IMG/VR virus record: IMGVR_UViG_3300025536_000016
Location: 1-63,299 of that record
Source of the DNA: a virus
Reading direction: 5' to 3' (one strand)
Length of the DNA: 63,299 nt
Positions 17,081 through 25,489 of this stretch are shown here, piece after piece (within the stretch, counting starts at the first letter, position 1; each line of letters starts with the position of its first letter). The translations under genes were made by a program, and so were the position numbers. The notes under the pieces are model-generated. The model worked only from the letters and a program-made list of their open reading frames with translations, ran no database searches and was not told the origin of the DNA.

Positions 17081-17314
17081 ATGCCAAATTTAGAAGAAAT
17101 CAAGAATTTGAAATTAAAAACAATTCTGGAAAGTCTTTCCGGAACAGAATGTTTTTCATGTGGTTCGAGGAAGGGGGCGAAGATGAGTCACTGCAGACCC
17201 TGCTACTTTGCGCTTCCTCCGGAAATGAGAAAGAATCTTTATAATCGAGTCGGTTCGGGTTATGAGGAAGCTTTCAAAGAATCCCTTATCTTTCTGGAGG
17301 AAAGGAAGTCATGA
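17081..17314 (+). CDS. Small zinc-finger-like protein, 77 aa
   Basis: CFSCGSRKGAKMSHCRPCYF (from about residue 26) holds two C-x2-C pairs 11 residues apart, a likely single-zinc site. It belongs to a run of small Cys-pair proteins in the 15-22 kb region. It overlaps the SLOG-like gene by four bases. Function unknown. Confidence 0.7.
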   Translation: MPNLEEIKNLKLKTILESLSGTECFSCGSRKGAKMSHCRPCYFALPPEMRKNLYNRVGSGYEEAFKESLIFLEERKS

Positions 17315-17718
17315 AGATAGGCTTTACTTCGCCCAGAGAGGGGGTTTCCTCCGTTCAGATTCGGACTTTAATCCGATTACTCGGATTGTTCGATTTGAAA
17401 GAGGGAGACGAAGTTCACCACGGCTGCTGTATCGGAGGAGATGAGAAGATTCATGAGCTCATCAGAGAATATTATCCGGATGTTTCGATTATTGGGCATC
17501 CTCCGATATTGACGAAATTCATTTCCCAGATAACAGATTTCGACGAGCTCCGGCTTCCTCTGGATTTCCTCCATCGAAACAAGGAAATCGTAAATGAAAC
17601 GGATATTTTAATCGCCCTTCCATCCGGCCCCGAAGTAATTCGTTCCGGAACATGGGCAACTATTCGGTATGCTCTGAAAGGTAGCAAATCAGTTTATATC
17701 ATCAGAGAGGAAAATTAA
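17311..17718 (+). CDS. SLOG/LOG-like Rossmann-fold protein
   Basis: 135 residues. KIGFTSPREGVSSVQIRTLI, then HHGCCIGGDEKIHELI and ETDILIALPSGPEVIRSGTWATIRYA, follow the pattern of SLOG-superfamily proteins (DprA/LOG-like), where glycine-rich turns bind a nucleotide or related ligand. The G-T-W-A-T-I-R-Y-A end matches the family's PGG-x-GT element in relaxed form. In phages such proteins are proposed sensors or nucleotide-processing enzymes. Confidence 0.6.
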   Translation: MKIGFTSPREGVSSVQIRTLIRLLGLFDLKEGDEVHHGCCIGGDEKIHELIREYYPDVSIIGHPPILTKFISQITDFDELRLPLDFLHRNKEIVNETDILIALPSGPEVIRSGTWATIRYALKGSKSVYIIREEN

Positions 17719-17720
17719 TA

Positions 17721-18068
17721 ATGGTTGATAAAATAGCCAAGATAGATAAAAAAGATGAAATTGATTCTCAATCCATCCAGAACATTGAAAATCTCATCAA
17801 AGTTGTCCTATTCACGGGAAAATATCTGAAATTCCGGATTGAATATCATCGAATCGAAGATACACGGGACTACTTCATTTTTACTTTATTCAGGAACGAA
17901 AAGCCGTGGAGAGTAATCGGAGGAGTTTCCGAAACTTTATATTATTTTCTCGGAGCTTATGAGCAGGAATACAATGAAACGGTTGATGTGAATTCCCTCA
18001 AAAAGAGAATGGATAATTATTCCCTGAATCATCAAATTAACTGGTCATCCGAGAAAGTATTTTATTAA
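17721..18068 (+). CDS. Hypothetical protein, 115 aa
   Basis: Acidic N-terminus (KIDKKDEIDSQ), a central beta-strand region (KFRIEYHRIEDTRDYFIFTLF) and a helical end. No recognised motif. It is separated by two bases from the SLOG-like gene and by 12 from the UDG-like gene. Confidence 0.7.
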   Translation: MVDKIAKIDKKDEIDSQSIQNIENLIKVVLFTGKYLKFRIEYHRIEDTRDYFIFTLFRNEKPWRVIGGVSETLYYFLGAYEQEYNETVDVNSLKKRMDNYSLNHQINWSSEKVFY

Positions 18069-18080
18069 AAGATTAAAAGA

Positions 18081-18536
18081 ATGAAAAGATTAATATTCTT
18101 ACAAAATACATATTCGGAAAAATATCAGGGAAAGGAATTTCCCAGAGACGAATGGTGGAGAGGATTCAAAAAAGGATTGGCTTTCCGGAATCTCGAAAAG
18201 ATATTTGCGATAAATCTCCGGAGAGACATGGTCTGGAATCTCACACCGATTGCGGGAAAGGATTCCTCCTCGATTCTTCCTCCGGATTTTCATTATATCG
18301 AGGACGCAATTATTAAACATAGACCAAAATATGTTGTCGCTTGTGGTCTGAAAGCAATCTCTGCTCTGGATTTGGTTCTGGATAAAAATCTTTTAGGAAT
18401 CACGCATCCGAGCTACAGATTCAATACTGAGGATTATTTTCTCCAATTGAGATTTTTGGTCAATCTCAATCTGGAGGGAAAATATAAGGCTTTTCCCGTC
18501 AAAGGGCAAAAGGAATTAAAACTAACGCAGCTATAA
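18081..18536 (+). CDS. Uracil-DNA-glycosylase-fold protein (tentative)
   Basis: 151 residues. RPKYVVACGLKAISALDLVL is like the strand-loop-helix of family 4/5 uracil-DNA glycosylases (rP-x-hhhhlG-x-A), and GITHPSYRF resembles their second catalytic loop (HPS-x-R). The N-terminal water-activating motif is not obvious (NLTPIAGKDSS may stand for it). If the phage carries uracil-derived bases, an active UDG would be harmful, so a variant role is possible. Medium-low confidence. Confidence 0.45.
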   Translation: MKRLIFLQNTYSEKYQGKEFPRDEWWRGFKKGLAFRNLEKIFAINLRRDMVWNLTPIAGKDSSSILPPDFHYIEDAIIKHRPKYVVACGLKAISALDLVLDKNLLGITHPSYRFNTEDYFLQLRFLVNLNLEGKYKAFPVKGQKELKLTQL

Positions 18537-18559
18537 ATCAATAAATCGAGGATAAAAGA

Positions 18560-19180
18560 ATGATTGTAAAATATGGAGATTCAGAGGATAGTCCGGAAAG
18601 AGACGCCCTCATATTGGAGATATTACCGAAAGAGACTTTGATTTCAAAAATCATTGAGCCTCAGATTGAGGAACATCTTTTTGAAGCATTGGCAGAATGT
18701 GTAATGGGAGAACTTCAAATCTTTAGAATGTACCCGAAAAAGATTGGTTCTCAACCCATTGAGGAGAAAATTAAAACATTCGACCCGACGAATAACGAGA
18801 CCTGTTTCATGGGAAAAGGATTCAAATCAAATGATGAGCTTCAGGATGTAGAACTGGTGAAATATCGAAAAGCAATTGGCACCATTCCGCATTATGTCTG
18901 GGGAAACGTCACGCTCCTCGAAATCTGGGGAGGAGACCATTTTGAAGATTATCCGGATATGGTCATTGGCGCGTTTGAATATGCTTTCAGATTGAGAGAC
19001 GAGTGCCCGAAAATAAAATTCTACACGAATCCTCTTTTCAAGAATGAGAAATCAAAAGAGTTCAAATTATCCCAAAAACAAAAGGATGAAAAAGAGTTTC
19101 TCGATGATTTACTGGCAAGAGCTCTGGTATATGGTGTGAAAAGTGTCGAACAGGCTCGGAGAGATAGAAAGAGGAGATAA
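18560..19180 (+). CDS. Hypothetical protein, 206 aa
   Basis: Starts behind AATCGAGGATAAAAGA. Acidic, mixed secondary structure, with a Lys/Glu-rich helical C-terminus ending in RRDRKRR, possibly for nucleic-acid contact. No family recognised. Four bases separate it from the next start. Confidence 0.75.
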   Translation: MIVKYGDSEDSPERDALILEILPKETLISKIIEPQIEEHLFEALAECVMGELQIFRMYPKKIGSQPIEEKIKTFDPTNNETCFMGKGFKSNDELQDVELVKYRKAIGTIPHYVWGNVTLLEIWGGDHFEDYPDMVIGAFEYAFRLRDECPKIKFYTNPLFKNEKSKEFKLSQKQKDEKEFLDDLLARALVYGVKSVEQARRDRKRR

Positions 19181-19184
19181 TAAA

Positions 19185-20063
19185 ATGGGTTGGGCAAAAA
19201 GAAATCGAAATAAAATCTCTCCGGAAATGAAGCGTAAAATTCTCGGAGAAACAATCAACATCATTTATGATAAAATCCCTAAGGTTAAATGCCAGGGGCA
19301 CTGTCATCCCTTCTGTTCCGCAATCGCAATGGAACCTATCGAGAAAGAGCTCATCGAAGAAAAACACGGTTCTTTCCCTGATGGATATGAATTCCTCGAT
19401 GGAGGAGTAAGGTGCGGAAGTTTAACTTCGGATAATAAATGTTCAATCTATGATAAGCGACCTTTGATTTGTAGATTATACGGCGCAACAAAAACAATGA
19501 TGAGCTGCCCGTTAAATTGTGAAGTCGAGGGAGAACAACTCGATGTCGAGGAAGTGAATCGTTTATTTATCGAAATGAAGTTTCTCAATCTGGAATATTA
19601 TTTCCCGAAAAGAGCAGAAGAATTAATGTCCCTCGTCAATTCCGGAAAGGGTGTTGATTTGGAAAAATATTGTGGAGTCCATCTCTTTAATGTTCCGGAG
19701 GAGTTATGGCGAGATGATATGACGGAAAAGAGTGAACACCGGAAAATCCGGAAAACTCTCGAATCGAAAGCCGGTAGGAAATTGACCGAGAAAGATTTCG
19801 AGCTCCATCAGTTCAAAAAGAAAATAAAGATATATTCGGAGATAAAAAACATTCTGGATAATCCCAATGTTTCAGGGAATCAACAAATCAATCTTTTTAA
19901 TCTCGATGGATGGAAAAAGGATAGAGGAGATAAACCACAAAAGATTGATGATATTCAATCATTCTTCAAAAGTGATTTAATTAAATTGAGTGTTCCGGAA
20001 TTATGGAAACTTCTTTTCGATGAGGATATAAAAGATATTAATCAGGAAGTTTCAGGAATATAA
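19185..20063 (+). CDS. YkgJ-family zinc/iron-cluster-binding protein with extra C-terminal domain
   Basis: ATG at 19185 is preferred because GAGGAGATAATAAA precedes it. Residues about 35-110 have the Cys pattern of the YkgJ (UPF0153) family: KCQGHCHPFC, then CGSLTSDNKCSIYDKRPLICRLYG. These proteins are thought to bind zinc or an iron-sulfur cluster and have no settled function. At 292 residues it is longer than usual. The C-terminal half (from about 190) is Lys-rich and helical and might be a separate partner-binding domain. Confidence 0.7.
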   Translation: MGWAKRNRNKISPEMKRKILGETINIIYDKIPKVKCQGHCHPFCSAIAMEPIEKELIEEKHGSFPDGYEFLDGGVRCGSLTSDNKCSIYDKRPLICRLYGATKTMMSCPLNCEVEGEQLDVEEVNRLFIEMKFLNLEYYFPKRAEELMSLVNSGKGVDLEKYCGVHLFNVPEELWRDDMTEKSEHRKIRKTLESKAGRKLTEKDFELHQFKKKIKIYSEIKNILDNPNVSGNQQINLFNLDGWKKDRGDKPQKIDDIQSFFKSDLIKLSVPELWKLLFDEDIKDINQEVSGI

Positions 20064-20070
20064 AAATCTT

Positions 20071-20571
20071 ATGAATGAAGAAACAGAAGTAGATTCACAA
20101 GCGATTGAAGAAATAGAAGAATTAAAAATTGATATTCTTCCTCCGGAGAAACCGAAAAAGGTAAAGGGAAACCTAAAGGATAAAAAGACGAGCAAAGGTA
20201 AACCGACTCCGAAGCATATAATCGCTGCAATCATTGGGGCATATCTCTCCGGAAAGTATCAATCGCAACTCGAAATCGCGGACGCCGTAGGGACATCAAT
20301 CTCGAATGTAGAAAACACAATCTCCTCGATTCCGAAAGAATATATTATTCTCAAAGATGAGGCGGTCAATCAGAGAATAGCTTTGAAAGTTGTTGAATTT
20401 ATCGAGGAGGGCTTTGAATCATTGAAACATCTTGATAATCATTTCCGGAATGAAGCATGGTTGATGAATCAGGACGCAGAACAACTCGGAAAGCTTTACG
20501 GAATCAAGGCTGATAAGATACGAATGATTATGGAAGCAATCGAAAGAGCCAATCGTTCCGGAGGAGAGTAA
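20071..20571 (+). CDS. HTH protein, terminase small subunit candidate
   Basis: 166 residues. A disordered acidic/basic N-terminus (residues 1-50) leads to a helix-turn-helix (SQLEIADAVGTSISNVENTI, about 72-91) and a helical end rich in charged residues. Small terminase subunits have an N-terminal HTH followed by an oligomerisation helix, and the large subunit lies 3 kb downstream in the same direction. It could also be a transcription regulator, perhaps the one that reads the nine palindromic operators. The two roles cannot be separated here. Confidence 0.5.
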   Translation: MNEETEVDSQAIEEIEELKIDILPPEKPKKVKGNLKDKKTSKGKPTPKHIIAAIIGAYLSGKYQSQLEIADAVGTSISNVENTISSIPKEYIILKDEAVNQRIALKVVEFIEEGFESLKHLDNHFRNEAWLMNQDAEQLGKLYGIKADKIRMIMEAIERANRSGGE

Positions 20572-20572
20572 A

Positions 20573-20920
20573 ATGTCAGATATTAATCCAGAGAGAAAAT
20601 ATTTTACAGATACGGAAATTTTGAATTATCTCCTCGATTGGATGAGGAGAAATCAATCAGAACCATTCGTTTATGGGCACAGATTAGGTTCTCAGTTAAT
20701 TAAGGTTGGAAGGATGAGAGAGGGAATCAATCTTGAATTATGGAAAGAACATCAGAAAATCATGAAAGAGGTCGAAGAAGCTCAACAAAGAGAAGATATT
20801 GCCAATTTCGTGAAATTTCCTCATTCGATTCAATTGTGTGAATATTGTGGAGGATTTGAAAGGCATAAACCCAAGTGTCCTCGCTTAAAAGAATTAATGG
20901 CTTCAAAGGATGGTAAATAA
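20573..20920 (+). CDS. Small protein with C-terminal Cys/His zinc site, 115 aa
   Basis: LCEYCGGFERHKPKCPRL (about residues 85-102) gives C-x2-C-x5-H-x3-C, a likely zinc knuckle. The N-terminal two thirds are helical (EILNYLLDWMRRNQSE). It starts one base after the HTH gene. Function unknown. Confidence 0.7.
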   Translation: MSDINPERKYFTDTEILNYLLDWMRRNQSEPFVYGHRLGSQLIKVGRMREGINLELWKEHQKIMKEVEEAQQREDIANFVKFPHSIQLCEYCGGFERHKPKCPRLKELMASKDGK

Positions 20921-20948
20921 ACATCATGATAAATGATAAGGACTTGAA

Positions 20949-20972
20949 GATAAAAGACGATTAGGCTCGATT
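20949..20972 (+). repeat. Intergenic repeat, AAAAGACGATTAGGCTCGA family
   Basis: These 24 bases are identical to 34826-34849, and 19 of them recur at 48260-48278 inside control element B. In the other copies the GGCTC start pairs with a following GAGCC; here the right arm is changed (GTAGAGAGG) and the stem is lost. The copy sits directly before the ribosome site of the small gene at 20987. Confidence 0.7.
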
Positions 20973-20986
20973 GTAGAGAGGAAGGA

Positions 20987-21148
20987 ATGAAGATTTTAGA
21001 CAGATTAATATTGATTTTTAGGATTTTGGAGAATTTATTCAAATTTCTCTATGATTTTTTCTGGGGCTTGAGTGAAATCATTCTCCAGATTAAAACTTAT
21101 CTGAATCTTAGGAATCCGGAGGATAACCATAAAAAGCATGATAGTTAA
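20987..21148 (+). CDS. Small membrane-associated protein, 53 aa
   Basis: ATG at 20987 with GAGAGGAAGGA as ribosome site. The product has a hydrophobic, aromatic stretch (LLILIFRI-like start, then FKFLYDFFWGLSEIIL) and a polar tail, suggesting an amphipathic or membrane helix. It overlaps the next gene by 11 bases. No family recognised. Confidence 0.6.
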   Translation: MKILDRLILIFRILENLFKFLYDFFWGLSEIILQIKTYLNLRNPEDNHKKHDS

Positions 21149-21374
21149 ATGCACGAATTGTGGAAAAGAGGAGAATGTAACAGATGCTTGGATGGGCGCC
21201 GCCCTTGAATTCGAGCATAATTGGAAGATTCTCCCAGATTTGGAGTTCGCCACTTGCGGAGATTGCAATAAATCTCTGGATGATATAAATAAATTGAGGG
21301 AAATATGCGAAAATATCGGAAAGGAATCAAACAACCTCCAGTTAAATCTCTCAGTTGGGACGAATGGCTCCTGA
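21138..21374 (+). CDS. Small zinc-ribbon-like protein, 78 aa
   Basis: KCTNCGKEENV (residues 4-14) and TCGDCNKS (about 39-46) give two C-x2-C knuckles, a typical zinc ribbon. The overlap with the preceding small gene suggests coupled translation. Function unknown. Confidence 0.7.
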   Translation: MIVKCTNCGKEENVTDAWMGAALEFEHNWKILPDLEFATCGDCNKSLDDINKLREICENIGKESNNLQLNLSVGTNGS

Positions 21375-21421
21375 TAATCATCGCTTTATTGATGTTTATT
21401 TCAGGATTTATTAGAATTTGA
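21305..21421 (+). CDS. Single-pass small membrane protein, 38 aa
   Basis: A 38-codon frame overlaps the end of the zinc-ribbon gene. GAGGGAAAT precedes ATG 21305. The basic N-terminus (MRKYRKGIKQ) is followed by a transmembrane segment (WLLIIIALLMFISGFIRI), the pattern of an N-in single-pass protein. Overlapping small membrane frames are typical of phage lysis or host-interaction genes, but the lysis genes seem to be at 54-57 kb. Confidence 0.45.
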   Translation: MRKYRKGIKQPPVKSLSWDEWLLIIIALLMFISGFIRI

Positions 21422-21504
21422 TACAATATCTCATCTGTGAAAGATATTGAAAAATCAACCACTTAGTTAAAAGGTGCCACCGGAGAGTATCAGAGGAGTG
21501 AAAC

Positions 21505-21756
21505 ATGGAGAAAGTGCAGAAAAGCCCATTCGATTCAAAGGAAGATTATTTGAAATTCATGAGTGAATTTCTTGGAGTATCTGAGGAGAATTCAAAGCTC
21601 AGAATGGAGGATATTAAATTCTTTGAGGAGAGAGGATTTAATTTCAGGGAATCAATAAACCGCTGTCTCGATATGAACTACGGTTTTACAAAGACAGAAT
21701 ATTTTCTAAATCTCCCAGAGGAAAAACAGAATAGTGATAAATTAATTTTAAGATAG
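21505..21756 (+). CDS. Hypothetical acidic protein, 83 aa
   Basis: Starts behind CAGAGGAGTGAAAC. Helical, charged, with no motif recognised. The 83-base spacer before it holds a short GGTGCCACC segment and no clear promoter. Confidence 0.65.
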   Translation: MEKVQKSPFDSKEDYLKFMSEFLGVSEENSKLRMEDIKFFEERGFNFRESINRCLDMNYGFTKTEYFLNLPEEKQNSDKLILR

Positions 21757-21768
21757 GAGGATGAATAA

Positions 21769-21939
21769 ATGTTAAAAAGTCAGGTTAGAAATTATGCAGC
21801 AGCAAATGGTGTTGTTGCGAAATATTCAGGGAGGAGTCGCCAATGGCATTTCTCGAAAAACCGAATCCAAGTCTCCAGAGGGCACAAGGATTTAACACAA
21901 AAGAAATTGGATAATAGTTTCCAAAAATTCAATCAATAA
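21769..21939 (+). CDS. Small basic protein, 56 aa
   Basis: ATG 21769 follows AGGAGGATGAATAA. The product is basic and rich in Arg, Lys and Ser (YSGRSRQWHFSKNRIQVSRG), suggesting nucleic-acid binding or a short beta-hairpin protein. No family recognised. Confidence 0.6.
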   Translation: MLKSQVRNYAAANGVVAKYSGRSRQWHFSKNRIQVSRGHKDLTQKKLDNSFQKFNQ

Positions 21940-21953
21940 TCGAGGGAAAATCA

Positions 21954-22181
21954 ATGAAAAATAAAATCAAGGAATATAGTGCTTTGATTCATAAAATCAG
22001 GAAGAAAATAAATGATTTTACGAAATCGGTATATCCTGAATATAACGAAATCTTTCATCAGGTTTTCGCGGAGTTTGATTGCCCGACCTCTCCGATAAAA
22101 TTATGTATTTTTGAATTATCGGAGAAAGGTATTCCTGAAAGGTGTCTGTTCTGCCATCTTTCCGTAAATAGAAATAAATAG
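21954..22181 (+). CDS. Hypothetical protein, 75 aa
   Basis: Behind AATCGAGGGAAAATCA. A Lys-rich helical N-terminus and a C-terminal CLFCH that might pair with the Cys at about residue 47 or 55 to bind metal. No family recognised. Confidence 0.65.
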   Translation: MKNKIKEYSALIHKIRKKINDFTKSVYPEYNEIFHQVFAEFDCPTSPIKLCIFELSEKGIPERCLFCHLSVNRNK

Positions 22182-22195
22182 AGAGGATAATAATT

Positions 22196-22492
22196 ATGCA
22201 TCCAGTAACTCCGGTCTTTCCGGATAATATTTGTAAACATCCCAAAAAGGGCGAAGAATCATTCTGTCCTGATTGCGGAGAGGTTTTTGTCGCAGAGAAG
22301 CAGGAGGAATATCAAACACTCCCTGTGATTTATATCGAGGGAGGAAACTCCTGCATCTCGCGTTGGGAATTATCAGAGGAGGAGATAAAGCACATTATCG
22401 AAACGAAATCAATTTATCTCATTCAATCGAATTTCGGTAAAGCAATCGCTCCAATGATGATTTCTTGCTTTCCGGATGGGAGGGAAATATAA
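22196..22492 (+). CDS. Small zinc-binding-like protein, 98 aa
   Basis: ICKHPKKGEESFCPDCGEVF (residues about 12-31) offers C-x-H and C-x2-C ligands for a zinc knuckle. The rest is alpha/beta. It ends two bases before the AAA+ gene and is part of the run of small Cys-pair proteins between 15 and 22 kb. Confidence 0.7.
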   Translation: MHPVTPVFPDNICKHPKKGEESFCPDCGEVFVAEKQEEYQTLPVIYIEGGNSCISRWELSEEEIKHIIETKSIYLIQSNFGKAIAPMMISCFPDGREI

Positions 22493-22494
22493 TC

Positions 22495-23388
22495 ATGATT
22501 CAGGAAATCAATTCAGAACAACTAAATCTTAACCCGAATCGGCTTTATAATAATCCGACCGGATGGTTCAAAGATGGAGATACATATAGCCCGATTCCGG
22601 CTTATTCAAAAGTCCTTGATTCAGGGATTTATTTCATCCAGATAAACGAGGGTGCTTTAGCCTTCACAAAAACGGAATTATCTACGGATGAGATATTCGA
22701 GATTGGTAACACAATTTCAGATAAGGTTTTAATTTCCCTCGATAATTTCTGGGCGAAGGAATCCGAAATCAAAAAGGGAGGAATCACTTATAAGCGAGGC
22801 TTCCTCTTTCATGGGAAACCGGGCTGTGGTAAGACGACGCTCCTAAATCAAATCTCCCAACATTTAATCCAGAGGGACGGAATAGTTATTGTTGGTTCGG
22901 AGCCAAATCTAACAATTGAGGCTTTAACCCAATTGAGGAGAATCGAACCGACGAGAAAGCTCGCTGTATTATGGGAGGACTTTGAAGGATTCCTGAATGG
23001 GTTCGGCGAAGAAAATCTTCTCTCGCTCTTCGATGGTCAACGGCAAGTTGATAATGTGATTCATATCTGCACGACGAATTATCTGGATGATATTCCTCAC
23101 AGATTCAAATCCCGCCCGAGCCGAATTGATGAAGTCATCGAAATTGAGCCTCCGACCGAGGAAGCCCGATTGATTTTCTTGGCTAAATTATTCAAGAAAT
23201 ATGATAAAGAATTCTTTGATGGAGATTATTGGCTGAAGGATACGGAAGGGATGCCATTCGCTCATATCAAGGAACTTTTTATCTCCGTGAAAATCCTCGA
23301 TTATGATTACAAAACCACTCTGGAAAGATTGAAATCAAATATCAATCAGAATGATTCAGACGGGAGCGGAGTGTTCGGAAAGGATTAA
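22495..23388 (+). CDS. AAA+ ATPase, 297 aa
   Basis: ATG 22495 is chosen over an upstream start inside the previous gene. Walker A is FHGKPGCGKTTLL (about residues 105-117), Walker B LAVLWEDFEGF, sensor 1 ICTTNYLDDI and an Arg-rich stretch (RFKSRPSRIDEV) that would hold the arginine finger. This is a single-domain AAA+ of the type seen in phages and in BCS1/FtsH-like groups. Lying just before the terminase, it may act in DNA handling, but no partner is evident. Confidence 0.8.
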   Translation: MIQEINSEQLNLNPNRLYNNPTGWFKDGDTYSPIPAYSKVLDSGIYFIQINEGALAFTKTELSTDEIFEIGNTISDKVLISLDNFWAKESEIKKGGITYKRGFLFHGKPGCGKTTLLNQISQHLIQRDGIVIVGSEPNLTIEALTQLRRIEPTRKLAVLWEDFEGFLNGFGEENLLSLFDGQRQVDNVIHICTTNYLDDIPHRFKSRPSRIDEVIEIEPPTEEARLIFLAKLFKKYDKEFFDGDYWLKDTEGMPFAHIKELFISVKILDYDYKTTLERLKSNINQNDSDGSGVFGKD

Positions 23389-23416
23389 TTATTAAATCTG
23401 AGGAGAGATAAAAATA

Positions 23417-23623
23417 ATGTTCAACGGGAGCCCAGCTCAACAAAAATGTGATGAAACCTTAGAGCGATTAAAAGTCGCTCTAAGGGAATATGAGGAGGAG
23501 GGCAATCTTTTCGCAAAGAGTGTCACTATCCGGAGATTTGGGAATGGTAATTTGATGGATTTCGTAATTAATTTTACATCTGATAAAGAATCCCTGAAAG
23601 ACCAAATCAGTAAAAAGAAATGA
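23417..23623 (+). CDS. Hypothetical protein, 68 aa
   Basis: Preceded by GAGGAGAGATAAAAATA. A short protein with a helical N-terminus (CDETLERLKVALREYEEEG). It overlaps the terminase gene by four bases (ATGA). A small terminase-associated protein is possible but there is no direct evidence. Confidence 0.6.
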   Translation: MFNGSPAQQKCDETLERLKVALREYEEEGNLFAKSVTIRRFGNGNLMDFVINFTSDKESLKDQISKKK

Positions 23624-25386
23624 GTATATTATCCTCGATTAAACTTCCCTCGATGCTTCGGTTTCAAAAGACCGATGAAGAATTATTCCGTGAATATCAG
23701 GAAAAACAAAAACAAAAATCCATCCCGAAAATGTTTCAGACAGGTGAACCCGAATTAAAGGGATTAGCGAAAGAAGCAAAAGAAAAGATGGAGAAATTTA
23801 TTGCTGAGAATTCCAAATTCGTGCCCATTGTCGAATGGATTGAAAAGAACATGTATAATTGGAAAACTGTCAAGGAATATAAAGGGCAGTTCGATTATAC
23901 TCATGCGAAATTATTGGAGCTTCAAGATTATCAAAAAAGAATCCTGAATCATGTTCTCACTCCAAAGGATAATGGTAAATTTCCCTATCAGACAATAATC
24001 TGGTCTCAACCGAAGAAACACGGGAAAACCCAAATCGCGGCGTGTGTTGGAGGGTGGTGGAGTTGCATTATAGAGGCGCCTAATCTGATTTTAACCCTTG
24101 CGTCGAATCAGGAACAGAGCGCCGGTTTAATCTTCAAATCTGCTCGACCCAGTCTATTTGCCAAAGGCGGCAAAGTTCCCTTTCATACGACTTCAAAGCC
24201 GGAAATTATCCTCCCTAATGGAAGCACCTTTCAGGCAATCCCGAATAACTATGCTGGACAGGCAGGAGGAGATTATGGTTTAACCCTCTGGTCAGAACTT
24301 TGGACATATCGTCTTGAATCAGATTTCAGATTATTCGAGGAACTTCCGCCCGTCCCGACACGATTCAACTCGATTCGATGGATTGAGAGTTACGCAGGAT
24401 TCGAGGATGAATCCAAATTATTAAAAGATGAATATTTAAGAGTTTTTGAAGATACTTCAAAGGATGCAGTCGTTAAATCTCTCTCGAAATTCGGAAATGA
24501 GATTGAGCCCGTGCCAGGTCTGGAGGACATTCAATCTCGCGGGATTCCCTGTTGCTACCATATTCCGAAAGAAAAATTCTTTATTTTTTGGGACCACGAA
24601 ATCCGAGCAACATGGATTGACGATGAAGAAATCGCGGTTCAGAAATCCAACACTCGACACTCGACATTCGTCCGCCTGTGGCAGAATGATTGGCAGAGTT
24701 CTGAGGGAACTTTTATTTCTCCGGAGGAATTGGATGCCTGTAAAACCCTTGACGAGAGAGGAGACCTTTCACCGATGGTCATCGCAATTGATGCTTCTAT
24801 GAGGAATGACACGATTTCAATTGTCGGAGCATCGAAGAAAGAAGTCGAGTTATTCGGCAAAAAGATGGATAGATTCCGATTAAGATATTGCGAAATCTAT
24901 TCTCCGAAAAGAAATAAAAATTCTCCGGAACTGATTGCTCTCGGAGCCCATAAGCACGATGCTGATTTGGAGAAAATCATTATTCCGAAAATCGTCAATC
25001 TCTGGAATATGGGATTAATCCTCGGTTCCGTTTATTATGACCCGTTTCAGCTCCATTCCATCGCGATGAAGCTCCGAGAAATGGGAATCCCTTGTAAAGA
25101 ATTCAATCAGGGAAACATGAGATTATTGGCTGATACTCATCTCTGGAAAATCATCAACGAAAAAAGATTGGATTTATATCCTCATCCGGAACTTGAGGAA
25201 CACATGCTCTCCGCAAAGGCGAAAGAATATGAAAACGAGATGATTCGATTAATCAAGGGAACTGCAACAGAAGCGAAAAAGATTGATGCCGCCGTAGGTT
25301 TATCAATGGCGACTTATATGGCTTCAATCCTGAAAGATATTCCTCCGGATGAGGATGCTTCAGGAAGTTTTTCCTATGTAACGTAA
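23620..25386 (+). CDS. terL: Terminase large subunit
   Basis: 588 residues, the DNA-packaging motor. The ATPase has a phage-type Walker A (WSQPKKHGKTQIA, about residues 128-140) and Walker B region YGLTLWSELW. The nuclease half has MVIAIDASMRND (about 387), YYDPFQLHSIAM and a final acidic KIDAAVGLSMA, consistent with the RNase H-like site. It lies 4.8 kb before the portal gene, separated by ten small genes, which is a loose arrangement. The following 444 bases contain no protein gene. Confidence 0.92.
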   Translation: MSILSSIKLPSMLRFQKTDEELFREYQEKQKQKSIPKMFQTGEPELKGLAKEAKEKMEKFIAENSKFVPIVEWIEKNMYNWKTVKEYKGQFDYTHAKLLELQDYQKRILNHVLTPKDNGKFPYQTIIWSQPKKHGKTQIAACVGGWWSCIIEAPNLILTLASNQEQSAGLIFKSARPSLFAKGGKVPFHTTSKPEIILPNGSTFQAIPNNYAGQAGGDYGLTLWSELWTYRLESDFRLFEELPPVPTRFNSIRWIESYAGFEDESKLLKDEYLRVFEDTSKDAVVKSLSKFGNEIEPVPGLEDIQSRGIPCCYHIPKEKFFIFWDHEIRATWIDDEEIAVQKSNTRHSTFVRLWQNDWQSSEGTFISPEELDACKTLDERGDLSPMVIAIDASMRNDTISIVGASKKEVELFGKKMDRFRLRYCEIYSPKRNKNSPELIALGAHKHDADLEKIIIPKIVNLWNMGLILGSVYYDPFQLHSIAMKLREMGIPCKEFNQGNMRLLADTHLWKIINEKRLDLYPHPELEEHMLSAKAKEYENEMIRLIKGTATEAKKIDAAVGLSMATYMASILKDIPPDEDASGSFSYVT

Positions 25387-25392
25387 AATAAA

Positions 25393-25443
25393 TGTCAATA
25401 ATTGACAAATTTTGTTGAATTAATTTGAAAACTATGAGAATAT
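25393..25443 (+). promoter_or_regulatory. Promoter with operator ahead of the non-coding RNA region
   Basis: TGTCAATAATTGACA (25393-25407) is a perfect palindrome of the operator family. It is followed by -35 TTGAAT (25415-25420), 17 bases ending in TGA, and -10 GAATAT (25438-25443). No protein gene follows for almost 390 bases, so the promoter should make the structured RNA at 25490-25802. Confidence 0.7.
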
Positions 25444-25489
25444 AGTCTATTCCTTTGAAAAGAAAGGGATATTTGATTTTTGACAATTT

